Source of the DNA: JAEVLT01 sp050496765
GTDB taxonomy: Bacteria > Bacillota > Bacilli > Bacillales > Cytobacillaceae
Assembly (NCBI RefSeq): GCF_050496765.1
Contig: NZ_JBNWEO010000017.1
Span: forward strand, 62,001-126,000
Direction: 5' to 3'
DNA: 64,000 nt
Shown here: positions 1-11,998 of the stretch, one piece after another
How the letters are laid out: each line of letters opens with the position of its first letter
Numbering within the stretch: position 1 is the stretch's first letter
The notes under the pieces: generated by a model
Told to the model about the DNA's origin: nothing
The model's database searches: none
What the model saw: the letters and a program-made list of their open reading frames with translations, nothing else
Position numbers and translations under genes: made by a program

Positions 1-1147
1 CTTCAAACCATACTTCATGTTGTTTTCCCGCTGAATCACGGTATCGGAAAAAGGGAGCCTGTGCCTTCGTATCGTATTGAATAGCCGCATGATGCTGTGC
101 TGCAAGCTGTATCGCTTGCTGCGGACTGACGGCTTTTGCAATGGTTCCCTGCACAAACGGGAGTGTCCAATCGTAGCCGTATAAATTTTGCCCCATTAAA
201 ATTTTCGAAGAAGGCATTTCAGTTATGGCATATTCGAGAACCCTTCTAACTTGGTCAATTGGCGATACGGCCATGGCTGGCCCACCGCTATAGCCCCATT
301 CATAGGTCATGATGACGACAAAGTCGGATATTTCCCCGTGTGCTTTATAATCATGGCCTTCATACCATTTTCCTTTTTGGGTTGCACTTGTCTTTGGAGC
401 AAGGGCTGTCGACATGAACCAGCCTTCCTGTTTAAACCTTGTCTTTGCTTTTCGTAAAAAGCGATTGTATGCTTCGCGGTCAACCGGGCGAATATACTCA
501 AAATCAAAATGAATATCCCGAAACCCATATTTTTTTGCTGTTGCGACAATATTGTTTAAAAATTTATCTTGAACTGAAAGATCGTTAAGCAAAATTCGTC
601 CTAATTCATCACTGAATTGGTCATTTTCCTGGTTATTTATAACCATCATTAAGACGTTTTGGTGGCTCTTGGCAATGGCGGGAAAGTTATCGAGCAATGG
701 TTCCTTTAGTGTTCCATCACGGCGTGCTTGAAAACTAAATGGGGCCAAATACGTTAAATATGGTGCGGCATCGCGTGCGCTGTTAATGAGTGATGGTGCA
801 ACGGCAGTGCCGCGCGGTTCTACGTAACCATTAAACTCAGCCTGCCTTTTAGGAGCTTGCGGCAGGTAGAGCTGAAAACCAATCTGCAGGGGCTGGTTTA
901 ATGGGATGCGATTAATTGAAGCCAATTGTTGGGCGGTAATGCCTGCTTTCCGTGCAATCGAGTAGAGTGAATCACCGGATTGAACGGTATAAAATCTGCC
1001 GATAATTGGAATGACCATCGTTTGTCCAACAACCAAATTGTTCGGGTTCGGAAGTTCGTTTGCATCAATTATATCGTTTACGGTCGTGCGGTATTTTCTT
1101 GCGATGCTGGTTAAAGACTCATTTCTTTGAACTACATGAATTTGCAT
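1..1147 (-). CDS. yaaH: Spore germination glycosylase, two LysM domains plus GH18 domain (YaaH/SleL), C-terminus beyond the window
   Basis: Translating the minus strand from ATG 1147 gives an open frame that runs off the left edge. Residues 1-45 and about 50-95 are LysM peptidoglycan-binding repeats (the second begins FYTVQSGDSLYSIARKAG). A glycoside hydrolase family 18 barrel follows, with the DxxDxxxE-type active site in DIHFDFEYI, where the Glu is the expected catalytic acid. The start is supported by GGGAGGGGATT just upstream. In the family these proteins sit in the spore coat/cortex layer and cleave cortex peptidoglycan (N-acetylglucosaminidase) during germination. About 382 codons are present; B. 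subtilis YaaH is somewhat over 400 residues, so only the end is missing. It lies 37 bp downstream of yaaI on the same strand and is probably co-transcribed with it. Absent from simple ORF lists because its stop is outside. Confidence 0.9.
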   Translation of the reverse strand, partial: MQIHVVQRNESLTSIARKYRTTVNDIIDANELPNPNNLVVGQTMVIPIIGRFYTVQSGDSLYSIARKAGITAQQLASINRIPLNQPLQIGFQLYLPQAPKRQAEFNGYVEPRGTAVAPSLINSARDAAPYLTYLAPFSFQARRDGTLKEPLLDNFPAIAKSHQNVLMMVINNQENDQFSDELGRILLNDLSVQDKFLNNIVATAKKYGFRDIHFDFEYIRPVDREAYNRFLRKAKTRFKQEGWFMSTALAPKTSATQKGKWYEGHDYKAHGEISDFVVIMTYEWGYSGGPAMAVSPIDQVRRVLEYAITEMPSSKILMGQNLYGYDWTLPFVQGTIAKAVSPQQAIQLAAQHHAAIQYDTKAQAPFFRYRDSAGKQHEVWFE

Positions 1148-1184
1148 GCTAATCCCCTCCCTATGCAAATACGCTACAACTATT

Positions 1185-1760
1185 CTATGAGTGGGTTTGG
1201 GGATACATGTTATAATGTTGATAAATTTCGTGATCAGTTGTTTCGATGTTTGCTTTTAAAACGTTCTGCATCATCGTTAATGCATACTGATTGTCTTGAT
1301 CTTCCACGGAAGCAATGCAGTTTTTCGGGACAAATAATCGGTATTCGCGCATGTAAGCATCATTGGCGGAAAAGAGTACACAAATATTGCCGGCAATCCC
1401 CGCAAGGATAAGGGTATCAACCTTAAGTTGATGCAGCAATGTATTTAAAGCCGTTCCGTAAAAGGCAGAATGCTTTGGTTTAATTAAAAAATAATCCTCC
1501 GAGCCTGGCAGGAGTTCTTCAAAAATTGAATTGCTTTTTTCGTTTCGGCAGAAATCAATTATTTTTCCCATATCGGCCTGCCAAAGATTGTAGTGATCAT
1601 TAACAAAGATTACCGGATAGCCTTTTTGGTTAAACTGTTCCTTTAGTTTTTTGATCGGCTGCACAATTTGCCTTGTTTTTTCCGCAAGAGCAGCACCGTC
1701 AGGGAAGTCAAAATGATTTATCATATCAATGATGATAAGAGCAGGGGGGATTTTAGTCAT
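1185..1760 (-). CDS. yaaI: Isochorismatase-family cysteine hydrolase (YaaI)
   Basis: This 191-residue protein has the isochorismatase-like fold signature: Asp12 in LIIIDMINHF, a Lys in FLIKPKHSAFYGT (94-96), and Cys127 in LAGIAGNICVLFSAND, together the Asp-Lys-Cys triad of the superfamily. Such enzymes hydrolyse isochorismate, nicotinamide or related amides and ureas; the real substrate of YaaI is not known to me and cannot be read from sequence. AGAAGGTGAG lies upstream of the ATG. It is divergent from tadA with 100 bp between starts, and yaaH follows it on the same strand. Confidence 0.85.
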   Translation of the reverse strand: MTKIPPALIIIDMINHFDFPDGAALAEKTRQIVQPIKKLKEQFNQKGYPVIFVNDHYNLWQADMGKIIDFCRNEKSNSIFEELLPGSEDYFLIKPKHSAFYGTALNTLLHQLKVDTLILAGIAGNICVLFSANDAYMREYRLFVPKNCIASVEDQDNQYALTMMQNVLKANIETTDHEIYQHYNMYPQTHS

Positions 1761-1860
1761 ATTGTCTCACCTTCTGTTAGTATTTTTTGTGATACTTTAT
1801 CTTCTATAACACATCGCAATCAAATAAAACTTAGTTTGTGCAGTATGGAGGTTTTCTATA

Positions 1861-2352
1861 GTGGATTGGCATGAATATGACGAAATGTTTATGCGTGAAG
1901 CAATAAAAGAGGCAAAAAATGCCGAGAACCTAAATGAAGTTCCAATTGGCGCAGTGATCGTGCTTGATGGAAAAATTATTTCCCGGGGATTTAATTTACG
2001 GGAGAGTGAGCAAAATGCTGTTGCACATGCAGAACTGCTCGCAATCGAACGAGCATGTGAAAAAATGGGAACATGGCGGCTGGAAGAAGCTGTTTTATAT
2101 GTCACATTGGAACCGTGTCCGATGTGTTCTGGAGCGATCCTTCTATCAAGGATCAAAAAGGTGGTGTATGGCGCGCCCGATCCAAAAGCAGGCTGTGCCG
2201 GTACACTAATGAATCTGTTGCAGGATGAACGGTTTAATCACCAATGTGAAGTAACTTCAGGTGTTTTGCAAAAAGAATGCAGTGACATGCTCTCATTGTT
2301 TTTTCGCCGAATTCGCGAGAAAAAAAAGGCGGAGAAAAGAAAGAATGAATAG
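1861..2352 (+). CDS. tadA: tRNA(adenine34) deaminase TadA
   Basis: TadA deaminates adenosine 34 of tRNA-Arg(ACG) to inosine, an essential wobble modification in most bacteria. The 163-residue protein carries the cytidine deaminase zinc motifs: HAE at 56-58 (zinc His and catalytic Glu) and PCPMC at 85-89 (two zinc Cys). The N-terminus EYDEMFMREAIKEAKNA and the C-terminal SDMLSLFFRRIREKKK are typical of TadA and not of free cytosine deaminases. The start is GTG 1861, chosen because GGAGG lies at 1847-1851 and no ATG is suitably placed. SRP RNA and dnaX follow, the arrangement found in B. subtilis. Confidence 0.95.
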   Translation: MDWHEYDEMFMREAIKEAKNAENLNEVPIGAVIVLDGKIISRGFNLRESEQNAVAHAELLAIERACEKMGTWRLEEAVLYVTLEPCPMCSGAILLSRIKKVVYGAPDPKAGCAGTLMNLLQDERFNHQCEVTSGVLQKECSDMLSLFFRRIREKKKAEKRKNE

Positions 2353-2382
2353 TATTTTACAGTATTTAACAGGTGATAAATA

Positions 2383-2411
2383 TTGCTTTTTTGTTTGAAT
2401 CTTAGTATACT
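2383..2411 (+). promoter_or_regulatory. Sigma-A promoter of the SRP RNA
   Basis: TTGCTT (2383-2388), 17 bp, TATACT (2406-2411). A start near 2418 leaves a 5' leader of about 38 nt before the mature RNA, the leader size known for B. subtilis pre-scRNA. Confidence 0.75.
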
Positions 2412-2455
2412 AAATAAGCATCAAACATTGATGCATTAAAAATTGGTATTAAGTT

Positions 2456-2725
2456 TGCCGTGCTAGGCGGGGAGGTAGCGGTGCCCTGTACTCGCAATCC
2501 GCTCTAGCGAGGCTGAATCCCTTCCTGAGGCTGATTTCCTGTAGGGTCTGCCTTAAGTAAGTGGTGTTGACGTCTGGGTCCTGCGCAATGGGAATCCATG
2601 AACCATGTCAGGTCCGGAAGGAAGCAGCATTAAGTGGACCATCCCATGTGCCGCAGGGTTGCCTGGGCCGAGCTAACTGCTTAAGTAACGCTTATGGGAG
2701 TCAGTCGACGGAAGGTGCACGGCAG
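2456..2725 (+). ncRNA. scr: Signal recognition particle RNA, long Bacillus type with Alu domain (scRNA)
   Basis: About 270 nt, closely matching B. subtilis scRNA as I remember it. Visible landmarks are the 5' Alu-domain stretch with GTGCTAGGCGGGGAGGTAG, the S-domain SRP54-binding tetraloop region GGTCCGGAAGGAAGCAGCA, and a 3' end GGAAGGTGCACGGCA that pairs back on the 5' end. With Ffh it targets membrane and secreted proteins to SecYEG. The genome position between tadA and dnaX is conserved. Ends are set by alignment from memory to the B. subtilis RNA and may be off by a few bases. Confidence 0.95.
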
Positions 2726-2746
2726 TTAATTACATACACAAAAGCC

Positions 2747-2775
2747 AACTCATCCCGATCGGGGGTGGGTTTTTT
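2747..2775 (+). terminator. Terminator of the SRP RNA
   Basis: A stem AACTCATCCC pairing with GGGGGTGGGTT around a GATC loop, followed by a T run. Confidence 0.8.
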
Positions 2776-2864
2776 GTTGTGCAAAAGACTGAATCGGCTC
2801 AAATTTTATTACATACACGAAGAGATCCTCAATCATTCTTATTGTATTTTCTTTTATATTAGCT

Positions 2865-2894
2865 TTGTAAAATGGAAAAGGGATACGGTATAAT
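2865..2894 (+). promoter_or_regulatory. Probable sigma-A promoter of dnaX operon
   Basis: TTGTAA (2865-2870), 18 bp, TATAAT (2889-2894), ending 36 bp before the dnaX start. The -10 is perfect, the -35 is only fair. Confidence 0.6.
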
Positions 2895-2930
2895 GAGAAA
2901 GATAGAAGATTCGGAAGGGGGCTCTTGTAG

Positions 2931-4625
2931 ATGGCTTATCAAGCATTGTACCGTGTATGGCGTCCACAGACATTTTTGGATGTTGTCGGCCAAGAGCATG
3001 TAACCAAGACATTGCAAAATGCCCTGCTTCAACAAAAAATTTCCCATGCCTACCTTTTTTCAGGGCCAAGGGGTACGGGAAAAACAAGTGCGGCGAAAAT
3101 TTTGGCAAAAGCGGTTAACTGCGAACACGCCCCTGTTGCTGAACCATGCAACGAATGTGCCGCGTGCAAAGGGATTACAAATGGATCCATTCCCGATGTA
3201 ATTGAGATAGATGCTGCCTCCAATAATGGGGTTGAAGAGATCCGCGATATCCGTGATAAAGTAAAATATGCACCGAATGCTGTTCAGTATAAAGTGTATA
3301 TTATTGATGAAGTGCATATGCTCTCCATTGGGGCATTTAATGCATTGCTTAAAACACTGGAAGAGCCACCGAAGCATGTTATTTTTATTTTAGCAACAAC
3401 TGAACCGCATAAAATTCCTCTGACGATTATTTCACGCTGCCAGCGTTTTGATTTTAAACGAATTACTGCTCAATCAATTGTTGGCCGAATGAAAGTAATT
3501 GTAGAAGAAACGGGTATTGAGTGCGATGAAAAGGCACTAAAGATTATCGCAAGAGCAGCTGAAGGTGGGATGAGGGATGCGCTTAGTTTGCTGGATCAAG
3601 CCATCTCCTTCAGTCAGGATCAAGTCACAGTTGAAGATGCGCTGACCGTTACTGGCTCAGTCTCACAGCAATTCATGAACCAACTGGCAATGGCGATTGA
3701 AGAGAAAAATGCTGCCAGTGGTCTTGAAGCCCTTGAGGAACTCCTCTTTCAAGGTAAAGATCCTGTTCGTTTTATTGAGGACTTTATTTTATTTTATCGT
3801 GACATGCTGCTTTTCAAAGCTGCTCCCAATTTGGAAGAGTCAATGGAACGAGTACTGATTGACGACGATTTCCGAAGAATGGCTGAAAAGACTGAAACAG
3901 ATCACATCTACCAATTGATTGATATACTCAATAAAGCCCAACAGGAAATGCGCTGGACAAACCATCCACGGATATTTCTTGAAGTCGCAATCGTGAAGTT
4001 ATGCCAGATGGAGAAAAAAAAGGAAAACCATCCCCAAACTGCAGATGTTGAACCACTGCTGATGCGAATTGAACAGCTTGAAAAACAATTGCAAGAGCTG
4101 AAGAGCACTGGGTCTGTCGTTGCACATGAACCGGCTGCTGCTGTGCAAAAATCGGCACACCGCTCTTCGAGAAAAGGATTTCAGGCACCGGTTGGGAAAA
4201 TAAACGAAGTTTTAAAACAGGCAACGAAAACGGATTTGAATCAGTTGAAGAGCCGCTGGGGAGAAATGCTTTCAAGACTGTTGAAATCCCATTCGGCCTT
4301 GCTGAATGAGGCGGAACCAATTGCTGCCTCTGCCAATACATTTATTATTAAGTTCAAACATGAAATTCATTGCCAGATGGCGATGGAGAATGGCCGTTTT
4401 CTTGAAGCGGTTAGTCAGGCTTTTCAGGATATGCTTGGCAAGAGGCTTTCGATTCTCGGTGTTCCTGAAGATCAATGGCAAGCGATTCGAGAAAATTTTT
4501 TAAACAGTCATCATAGTCATGAAGGTGACGACGGAGAACATGAAACATCACCAGCTTCAGAGAATACGCACATCGCTGAAGCAAAAAAACTATTTGGTGC
4601 TGAATTTATAGAGGTTATAGAATAA
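2931..4625 (+). CDS. dnaX: DNA polymerase III tau subunit, clamp loader ATPase DnaX
   Basis: Clamp-loader ATPase that opens the beta clamp and ties the replisome together. The 564-residue protein shows Walker A GPRGTGKT (45-52), zinc cysteines C64, C73, C76, C79, Walker B with DEVH (about 126-129), sensor SRCQRF, then the collar domain to about residue 360. A linker with a coiled stretch (LLMRIEQLEKQLQEL) and the tau-specific C-terminal part that binds polymerase and helicase follow. The start is ATG 2931, after AAGGGGG. It heads an operon with ebfC and recR. A run of eight A at 4014-4021, giving AAA AAA AAG in frame right after the collar, is a possible frameshift site (see findings). Confidence 0.97.
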   Translation: MAYQALYRVWRPQTFLDVVGQEHVTKTLQNALLQQKISHAYLFSGPRGTGKTSAAKILAKAVNCEHAPVAEPCNECAACKGITNGSIPDVIEIDAASNNGVEEIRDIRDKVKYAPNAVQYKVYIIDEVHMLSIGAFNALLKTLEEPPKHVIFILATTEPHKIPLTIISRCQRFDFKRITAQSIVGRMKVIVEETGIECDEKALKIIARAAEGGMRDALSLLDQAISFSQDQVTVEDALTVTGSVSQQFMNQLAMAIEEKNAASGLEALEELLFQGKDPVRFIEDFILFYRDMLLFKAAPNLEESMERVLIDDDFRRMAEKTETDHIYQLIDILNKAQQEMRWTNHPRIFLEVAIVKLCQMEKKKENHPQTADVEPLLMRIEQLEKQLQELKSTGSVVAHEPAAAVQKSAHRSSRKGFQAPVGKINEVLKQATKTDLNQLKSRWGEMLSRLLKSHSALLNEAEPIAASANTFIIKFKHEIHCQMAMENGRFLEAVSQAFQDMLGKRLSILGVPEDQWQAIRENFLNSHHSHEGDDGEHETSPASENTHIAEAKKLFGAEFIEVIE

Positions 4626-4643
4626 ACTGGAGGGAACAAAATC

Positions 4644-4958
4644 ATGCGTGGAATGGGAAATATGCAAAACATGATGAAGCAAATGCAAAAAATGCAAAAG
4701 AAAATGATGGAGGCTCAAGAAGAGCTCGGTCAACAAAAAATAGAAGGAACTGCTGGAGGCGGGATGGTTACAGTCGTTGTAACGGGACATAGAGAAGTTG
4801 TGTATGTGAAAATTAACCCGGAAGCAGTTGATCCGGAAGATGTTGAAATGCTCCAAGATCTGATTCTTGCAGCAACAAACGATGCGCTTAAAAAAGTAGA
4901 GGAAATGACAAACAAAACAATGGGACAATTTACACAAGGGATGAATCTTCCCTTCTAG
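4644..4958 (+). CDS. ebfC: Nucleoid-associated protein, YbaB/EbfC family (YaaK)
   Basis: A 104-residue protein beginning MRGMGNMQNMMKQMQKMQKKM, the methionine-rich helix of the YbaB/EbfC family, followed by the small beta-sheet core (GTAGGGMVTVVVTGHREV). Family members are dimeric, tweezer-shaped DNA-binding proteins. They are nearly always encoded between dnaX and recR, as here (18 bp after dnaX, 17 bp before recR), which suggests a link to replication or recombination, though the role is not settled. A GGAGGG site lies before the ATG. Confidence 0.95.
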   Translation: MRGMGNMQNMMKQMQKMQKKMMEAQEELGQQKIEGTAGGGMVTVVVTGHREVVYVKINPEAVDPEDVEMLQDLILAATNDALKKVEEMTNKTMGQFTQGMNLPF

Positions 4959-4975
4959 GAGTGGGACAATAAAAA

Positions 4976-5572
4976 ATGCACTATCCTGAACCGATATCAA
5001 AGCTAATTGACAGCTTTATGAAGTTGCCAGGTATCGGCCCGAAAACGGCCGCTCGTCTGGCTTTTTTTGTTTTAAGTATGAAAGAAGATACAGTGCTTGA
5101 TTTTGCAAAAGCATTAGTCAATGCAAAACGTAATTTAACATATTGCTCTGTTTGCGGGCATATTACGGATCAAGATCCATGCTATATATGTGAAGATGTA
5201 CGAAGGGATCGATCGGTTATTTGCGTTGTCCAGGATCCAAAAGATGTAATCGCAATGGAGAAAATGAAAGAGTATAACGGCTTGTACCATGTCCTAAACG
5301 GAGCAATTTCACCTATGGATGGAATTGGCCCTGAGGATATCAATATTCCGGATTTATTAAAACGGCTTCAAGATGATACGGTACAAGAGGTCATTCTTGC
5401 CACCAATCCAAATATTGAAGGTGAGGCAACAGCCATGTACATTTCCCGTTTGTTAAAGCCGTCTGGCATTAAGATTACGAGAATTGCTCATGGACTCCCT
5501 GTCGGCGGGGATCTTGAATATGCTGATGAAGTCACGCTCTCAAAAGCGCTGGAAGGCCGTCGGGAAGTATAA
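4976..5572 (+). CDS. recR: Recombination mediator RecR
   Basis: RecR works with RecO (and RecF) to load RecA on SSB-coated single-stranded DNA. The 198-residue protein has the helix-hairpin-helix LPGIGPKTAARLA (17-29), a C4 zinc finger (C57, C60, C69, C72), a Toprim domain (VICVVQDPKDVIAMEKM onward, with the ATNPNIEGEATAMYI segment), and the C-terminal GLPVGGDLEYADEVTL element. Length and motifs are those of complete family members. It is third gene in the dnaX operon, 17 bp after ebfC, and has AGGAGTGGGA before the ATG. Confidence 0.97.
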   Translation: MHYPEPISKLIDSFMKLPGIGPKTAARLAFFVLSMKEDTVLDFAKALVNAKRNLTYCSVCGHITDQDPCYICEDVRRDRSVICVVQDPKDVIAMEKMKEYNGLYHVLNGAISPMDGIGPEDINIPDLLKRLQDDTVQEVILATNPNIEGEATAMYISRLLKPSGIKITRIAHGLPVGGDLEYADEVTLSKALEGRREV

Positions 5573-5644
5573 AGTGAAACTTCAATCGGGGACAAGAGCG
5601 TATTGCCTGTTAATGCGGGATAAATCATACCGGGGGAATGAACC

Positions 5645-5863
5645 ATGTTTTTTCGGCGAAAAAACTTGCTGCGAAACCAATTTGATGACAAATTACTAAA
5701 ACAACTACATGTATGTAAACAAGACTGGCAGCAACAAAAAAGCCTTTTGGAAAAAAGTTTTGATCCTTCTGAAGAAGTAATTTGCGAAACGAAGCTCGCT
5801 GAAGCTAAGTATTTTTTCCTGTTGAAAGAAGCAAAGTACCGCAATATCTCATTGAAAAAATAA
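5645..5863 (+). CDS. yaaL: YaaL family protein (DUF2508), function unknown
   Basis: A 72-residue soluble, helical, lysine-rich protein (MFFRRKNLLRNQFDDKLLKQL) located between recR and bofA, which is the position of yaaL in B. subtilis and relatives. The pattern of the central helix (LAEAKYFFLLKEAKYR) is that of the small DUF2508 family. No enzymatic motif, signal peptide or membrane segment is visible. GGGGGAA lies 8 bp before the ATG. Its function is unknown. Confidence 0.8.
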   Translation: MFFRRKNLLRNQFDDKLLKQLHVCKQDWQQQKSLLEKSFDPSEEVICETKLAEAKYFFLLKEAKYRNISLKK

Positions 5864-5902
5864 AGTAGTAAGGCGATCTATCTTCCAGGTCTTTTTTTTA
5901 GA

Positions 5903-5926
5903 CTTGTACATAGACTAAAGTACAAG
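5903..5926 (+). repeat. Inverted repeat upstream of bofA
   Basis: CTTGTAC (5903-5909), 10 bp, GTACAAG (5920-5926), a perfect 7-bp inverted repeat ending 7 bp before the bofA Shine-Dalgarno. It could be an operator or an RNA hairpin; no T run follows, so it is not a terminator. Confidence 0.5.
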
Positions 5927-5951
5927 CATGTACGGAAGGGGGATCGTTTTT

Positions 5952-6215
5952 TTGGAACCAATTGTGGTTATTTCTATTTTAGGCGGATTGATTTTATTAT
6001 TGTTATTTTCAGGGGCTCCGGCGAAACCTGTGAGGTTGATCGGTCAAGGCGTCATGAAAATGCTGATTGGCGCCTTGCTGTTATTTTTTTTAAATCTGGC
6101 TTTGAACCGTTTCAATATTCATATCCCAATTAATTTTGCTACTTCGGCAGTATCAGGTTTTCTTGGTATCCCCGGTTTAGCTGCACTGGTAGCAATTCAA
6201 AAATGGATTATTTAA
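5952..6215 (+). CDS. bofA: Pro-sigma-K processing inhibitor BofA
   Basis: BofA sits in the outer forespore membrane with SpoIVFA and holds the intramembrane protease SpoIVFB inactive until the forespore signals. The protein is two hydrophobic segments (VVISILGGLILLLLF and GALLLFFLNLALN) and a conserved C-terminal part with FLGIPGLAALVAIQKWII. I place the start at TTG 5952, not the upstream ATG 5928. The site GGAAGGGGGA (5933-5942) lies between the two and is well spaced for the TTG. The resulting 87 residues starting MEPIVV equal the length and N-terminus of B. subtilis BofA. Confidence 0.92.
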   Translation: MEPIVVISILGGLILLLLFSGAPAKPVRLIGQGVMKMLIGALLLFFLNLALNRFNIHIPINFATSAVSGFLGIPGLAALVAIQKWII

Positions 6216-6221
6216 AGTTGC

Positions 6222-6254
6222 AACTGCCAGCTTTTAAACGGCAGTTCTTTTTTT
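6222..6254 (+). terminator. Terminator after bofA
   Basis: AACTGCC and GGCAGTT (6240-6246) form a stem around an 11-nt loop, followed by CTTTTTTTT. It isolates bofA from the rrn operon. Confidence 0.85.
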
Positions 6255-6274
6255 GAAAAAACATAAATTTTTTA

Positions 6275-6303
6275 TTGACGAGTTATTCGTTATCATGTAA
6301 TAT
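6275..6303 (+). promoter_or_regulatory. rrn promoter P1
   Basis: TTGACG (6275-6280), 17 bp, TAATAT (6298-6303), preceded by an A/T-rich upstream tract. Confidence 0.8.
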
Positions 6304-6350
6304 ATTAAAAGTCGTCAGTTGTTGACGATATCTTAATTAAAAAAAAGTTG

Positions 6351-6379
6351 TTGACATCAACAATTTAAAATGTTATATT
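6351..6379 (+). promoter_or_regulatory. rrn promoter P2
   Basis: TTGACA (6351-6356), 17 bp, TATATT (6374-6379). With P1 this gives the tandem promoter arrangement of Bacillus rrn operons; P1 and P2 are 76 bp apart. Confidence 0.85.
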
Positions 6380-6526
6380 ATTAAAGTCGCTTCTGAGCGA
6401 CGGAGTTAATGCGACTATTTAGAGTAGCTTTGTTCTTTGAAAACTAAACAAACAATTACGTCAACAAATAATCATGATGTTTTGCTTTTAAAAGCAACAT
6501 CAGCCAACGTTAATCAAGTAAGGATC

Positions 6527-6650
6527 GTCGACTAAGAACGCCACATCCTGTGGCAACATCGACGTCAGCGCATCCTTGCGCAAGTGAGCTATATCAAACG
6601 TCTGTTCTTCGGTCGACTAAAAGCCGCAACGTCCTGTTGCGAACGTCGAC
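6527..6650 (+). repeat. Two nested hairpin cassettes in the rrn leader
   Basis: Cassette 1 (6527-6563) and cassette 2 (6612-6650) both start with GTCGACTAA and end in AAC(A/G)TCGAC. Each holds an internal hairpin of different sequence, CCACA-TCC-TGTGG in the first and CGCAAC-GTCC-GTTGCG region in the second. A third small hairpin, GCGCA-TCCT-TGCGC, lies between them (6568-6582). The loops are all TCC-like while the stems vary together, which indicates selection for structure. They are transcribed in the pre-16S leader. Confidence 0.75.
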
Positions 6651-6664
6651 ACTAGAGCATCCTG

Positions 6665-8221
<1,557 letters not shown>

Positions 8222-8279
8222 AAAGTGTCCTTTCGGACATCAATGAGTTGGATGATTATTGACGTATATTGTTTGTTTA

Positions 8280-8441
8280 GTTTTGAGAGAACAATTCTCG
8301 CCAAGTTTGCTCCTGCGCCGCAGTGATTCGGGGAAGCAATTCCTCAGCTCGTCGCAAGGCAGCTTGAAGAAAACTCAATGAGGCCTTTCGCGAAGTTATT
8401 CGTAGATGTAGCCTTGTTTCGTTTTGAGAGAACAATCTCTT
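8280..8441 (+). repeat. Direct repeat flanking a 140-bp block in the 16S-tRNA-Ile spacer
   Basis: GTTTTGAGAGAACAA occurs near 8280 and again near 8421. The block between them (about 8300-8420) is not part of the usual short spacer and contains complementary CCTCA and TGAGG arms. It looks like an inserted or duplicated spacer module. Confidence 0.6.
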
Positions 8442-8450
8442 ATAAAATAT

Positions 8451-8527
<77 letters not shown>

Positions 8528-8536
8528 TTTCATACT

Positions 8537-8612
8537 GGGGGATTAGCTCAGCTGGGAGAGCGCCTGCTTTGCACGCAGGAGGTCAGCGGTTCGATCCCGC
8601 TATCCTCCACCA
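8537..8612 (+). tRNA. tRNA-Ala (anticodon TGC), CCA encoded
   Basis: 76 nt. Acceptor GGGGGAT pairs with ATCCTCC (one G-T), anticodon TGC in CTTTGCACG, T-loop GGTTCGATCCC, terminal ACCA. It follows tRNA-Ile by 9 bp. Confidence 0.97.
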
Positions 8613-8734
8613 TTCGTTCTTTGAAAACTAGATAATCGTATAGAAGAAGTAACCAAGCAAGAACCGAGTGATCGCCATTTTAGATTTTCAACCTTTTTCA
8701 AGGCGAAATAGAAGCATAGCTGATATGAGCCATA

Positions 8735-11672
<2,938 letters not shown>

Positions 11673-11754
11673 ATGTAGTTGAATGCGCGGCCTCGTTCTT
11701 CGTTTACTTCTTCTTGATTACCTAGTTTTGAGGGAATGAACCTCAACAAAATAG

Positions 11755-11870
<116 letters not shown>

Positions 11871-11875
11871 CAAAG

Positions 11876-11907
11876 AAAAAGACAATCCTTTAAGGATTGT
11901 CTTTTTT
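11876..11907 (+). terminator. rrn operon terminator
   Basis: AAAGACAATCC and GGATTGTCTTT form a strong stem around TTTA, followed by T6. Confidence 0.92.
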
Positions 11908-11998
11908 ATAATATCAGAATTTATATCTTAACTTATCTCTTGACCATTAAAAGGTAAAAATGAAGAAGTCCAATTCTCATATTTATCAAGATAAATGG

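Noticed and set aside
2561..2893. A 110-codon open frame between tadA and dnaX
   Set aside because: It overlaps the SRP RNA, and its residues are read from the structured RNA.
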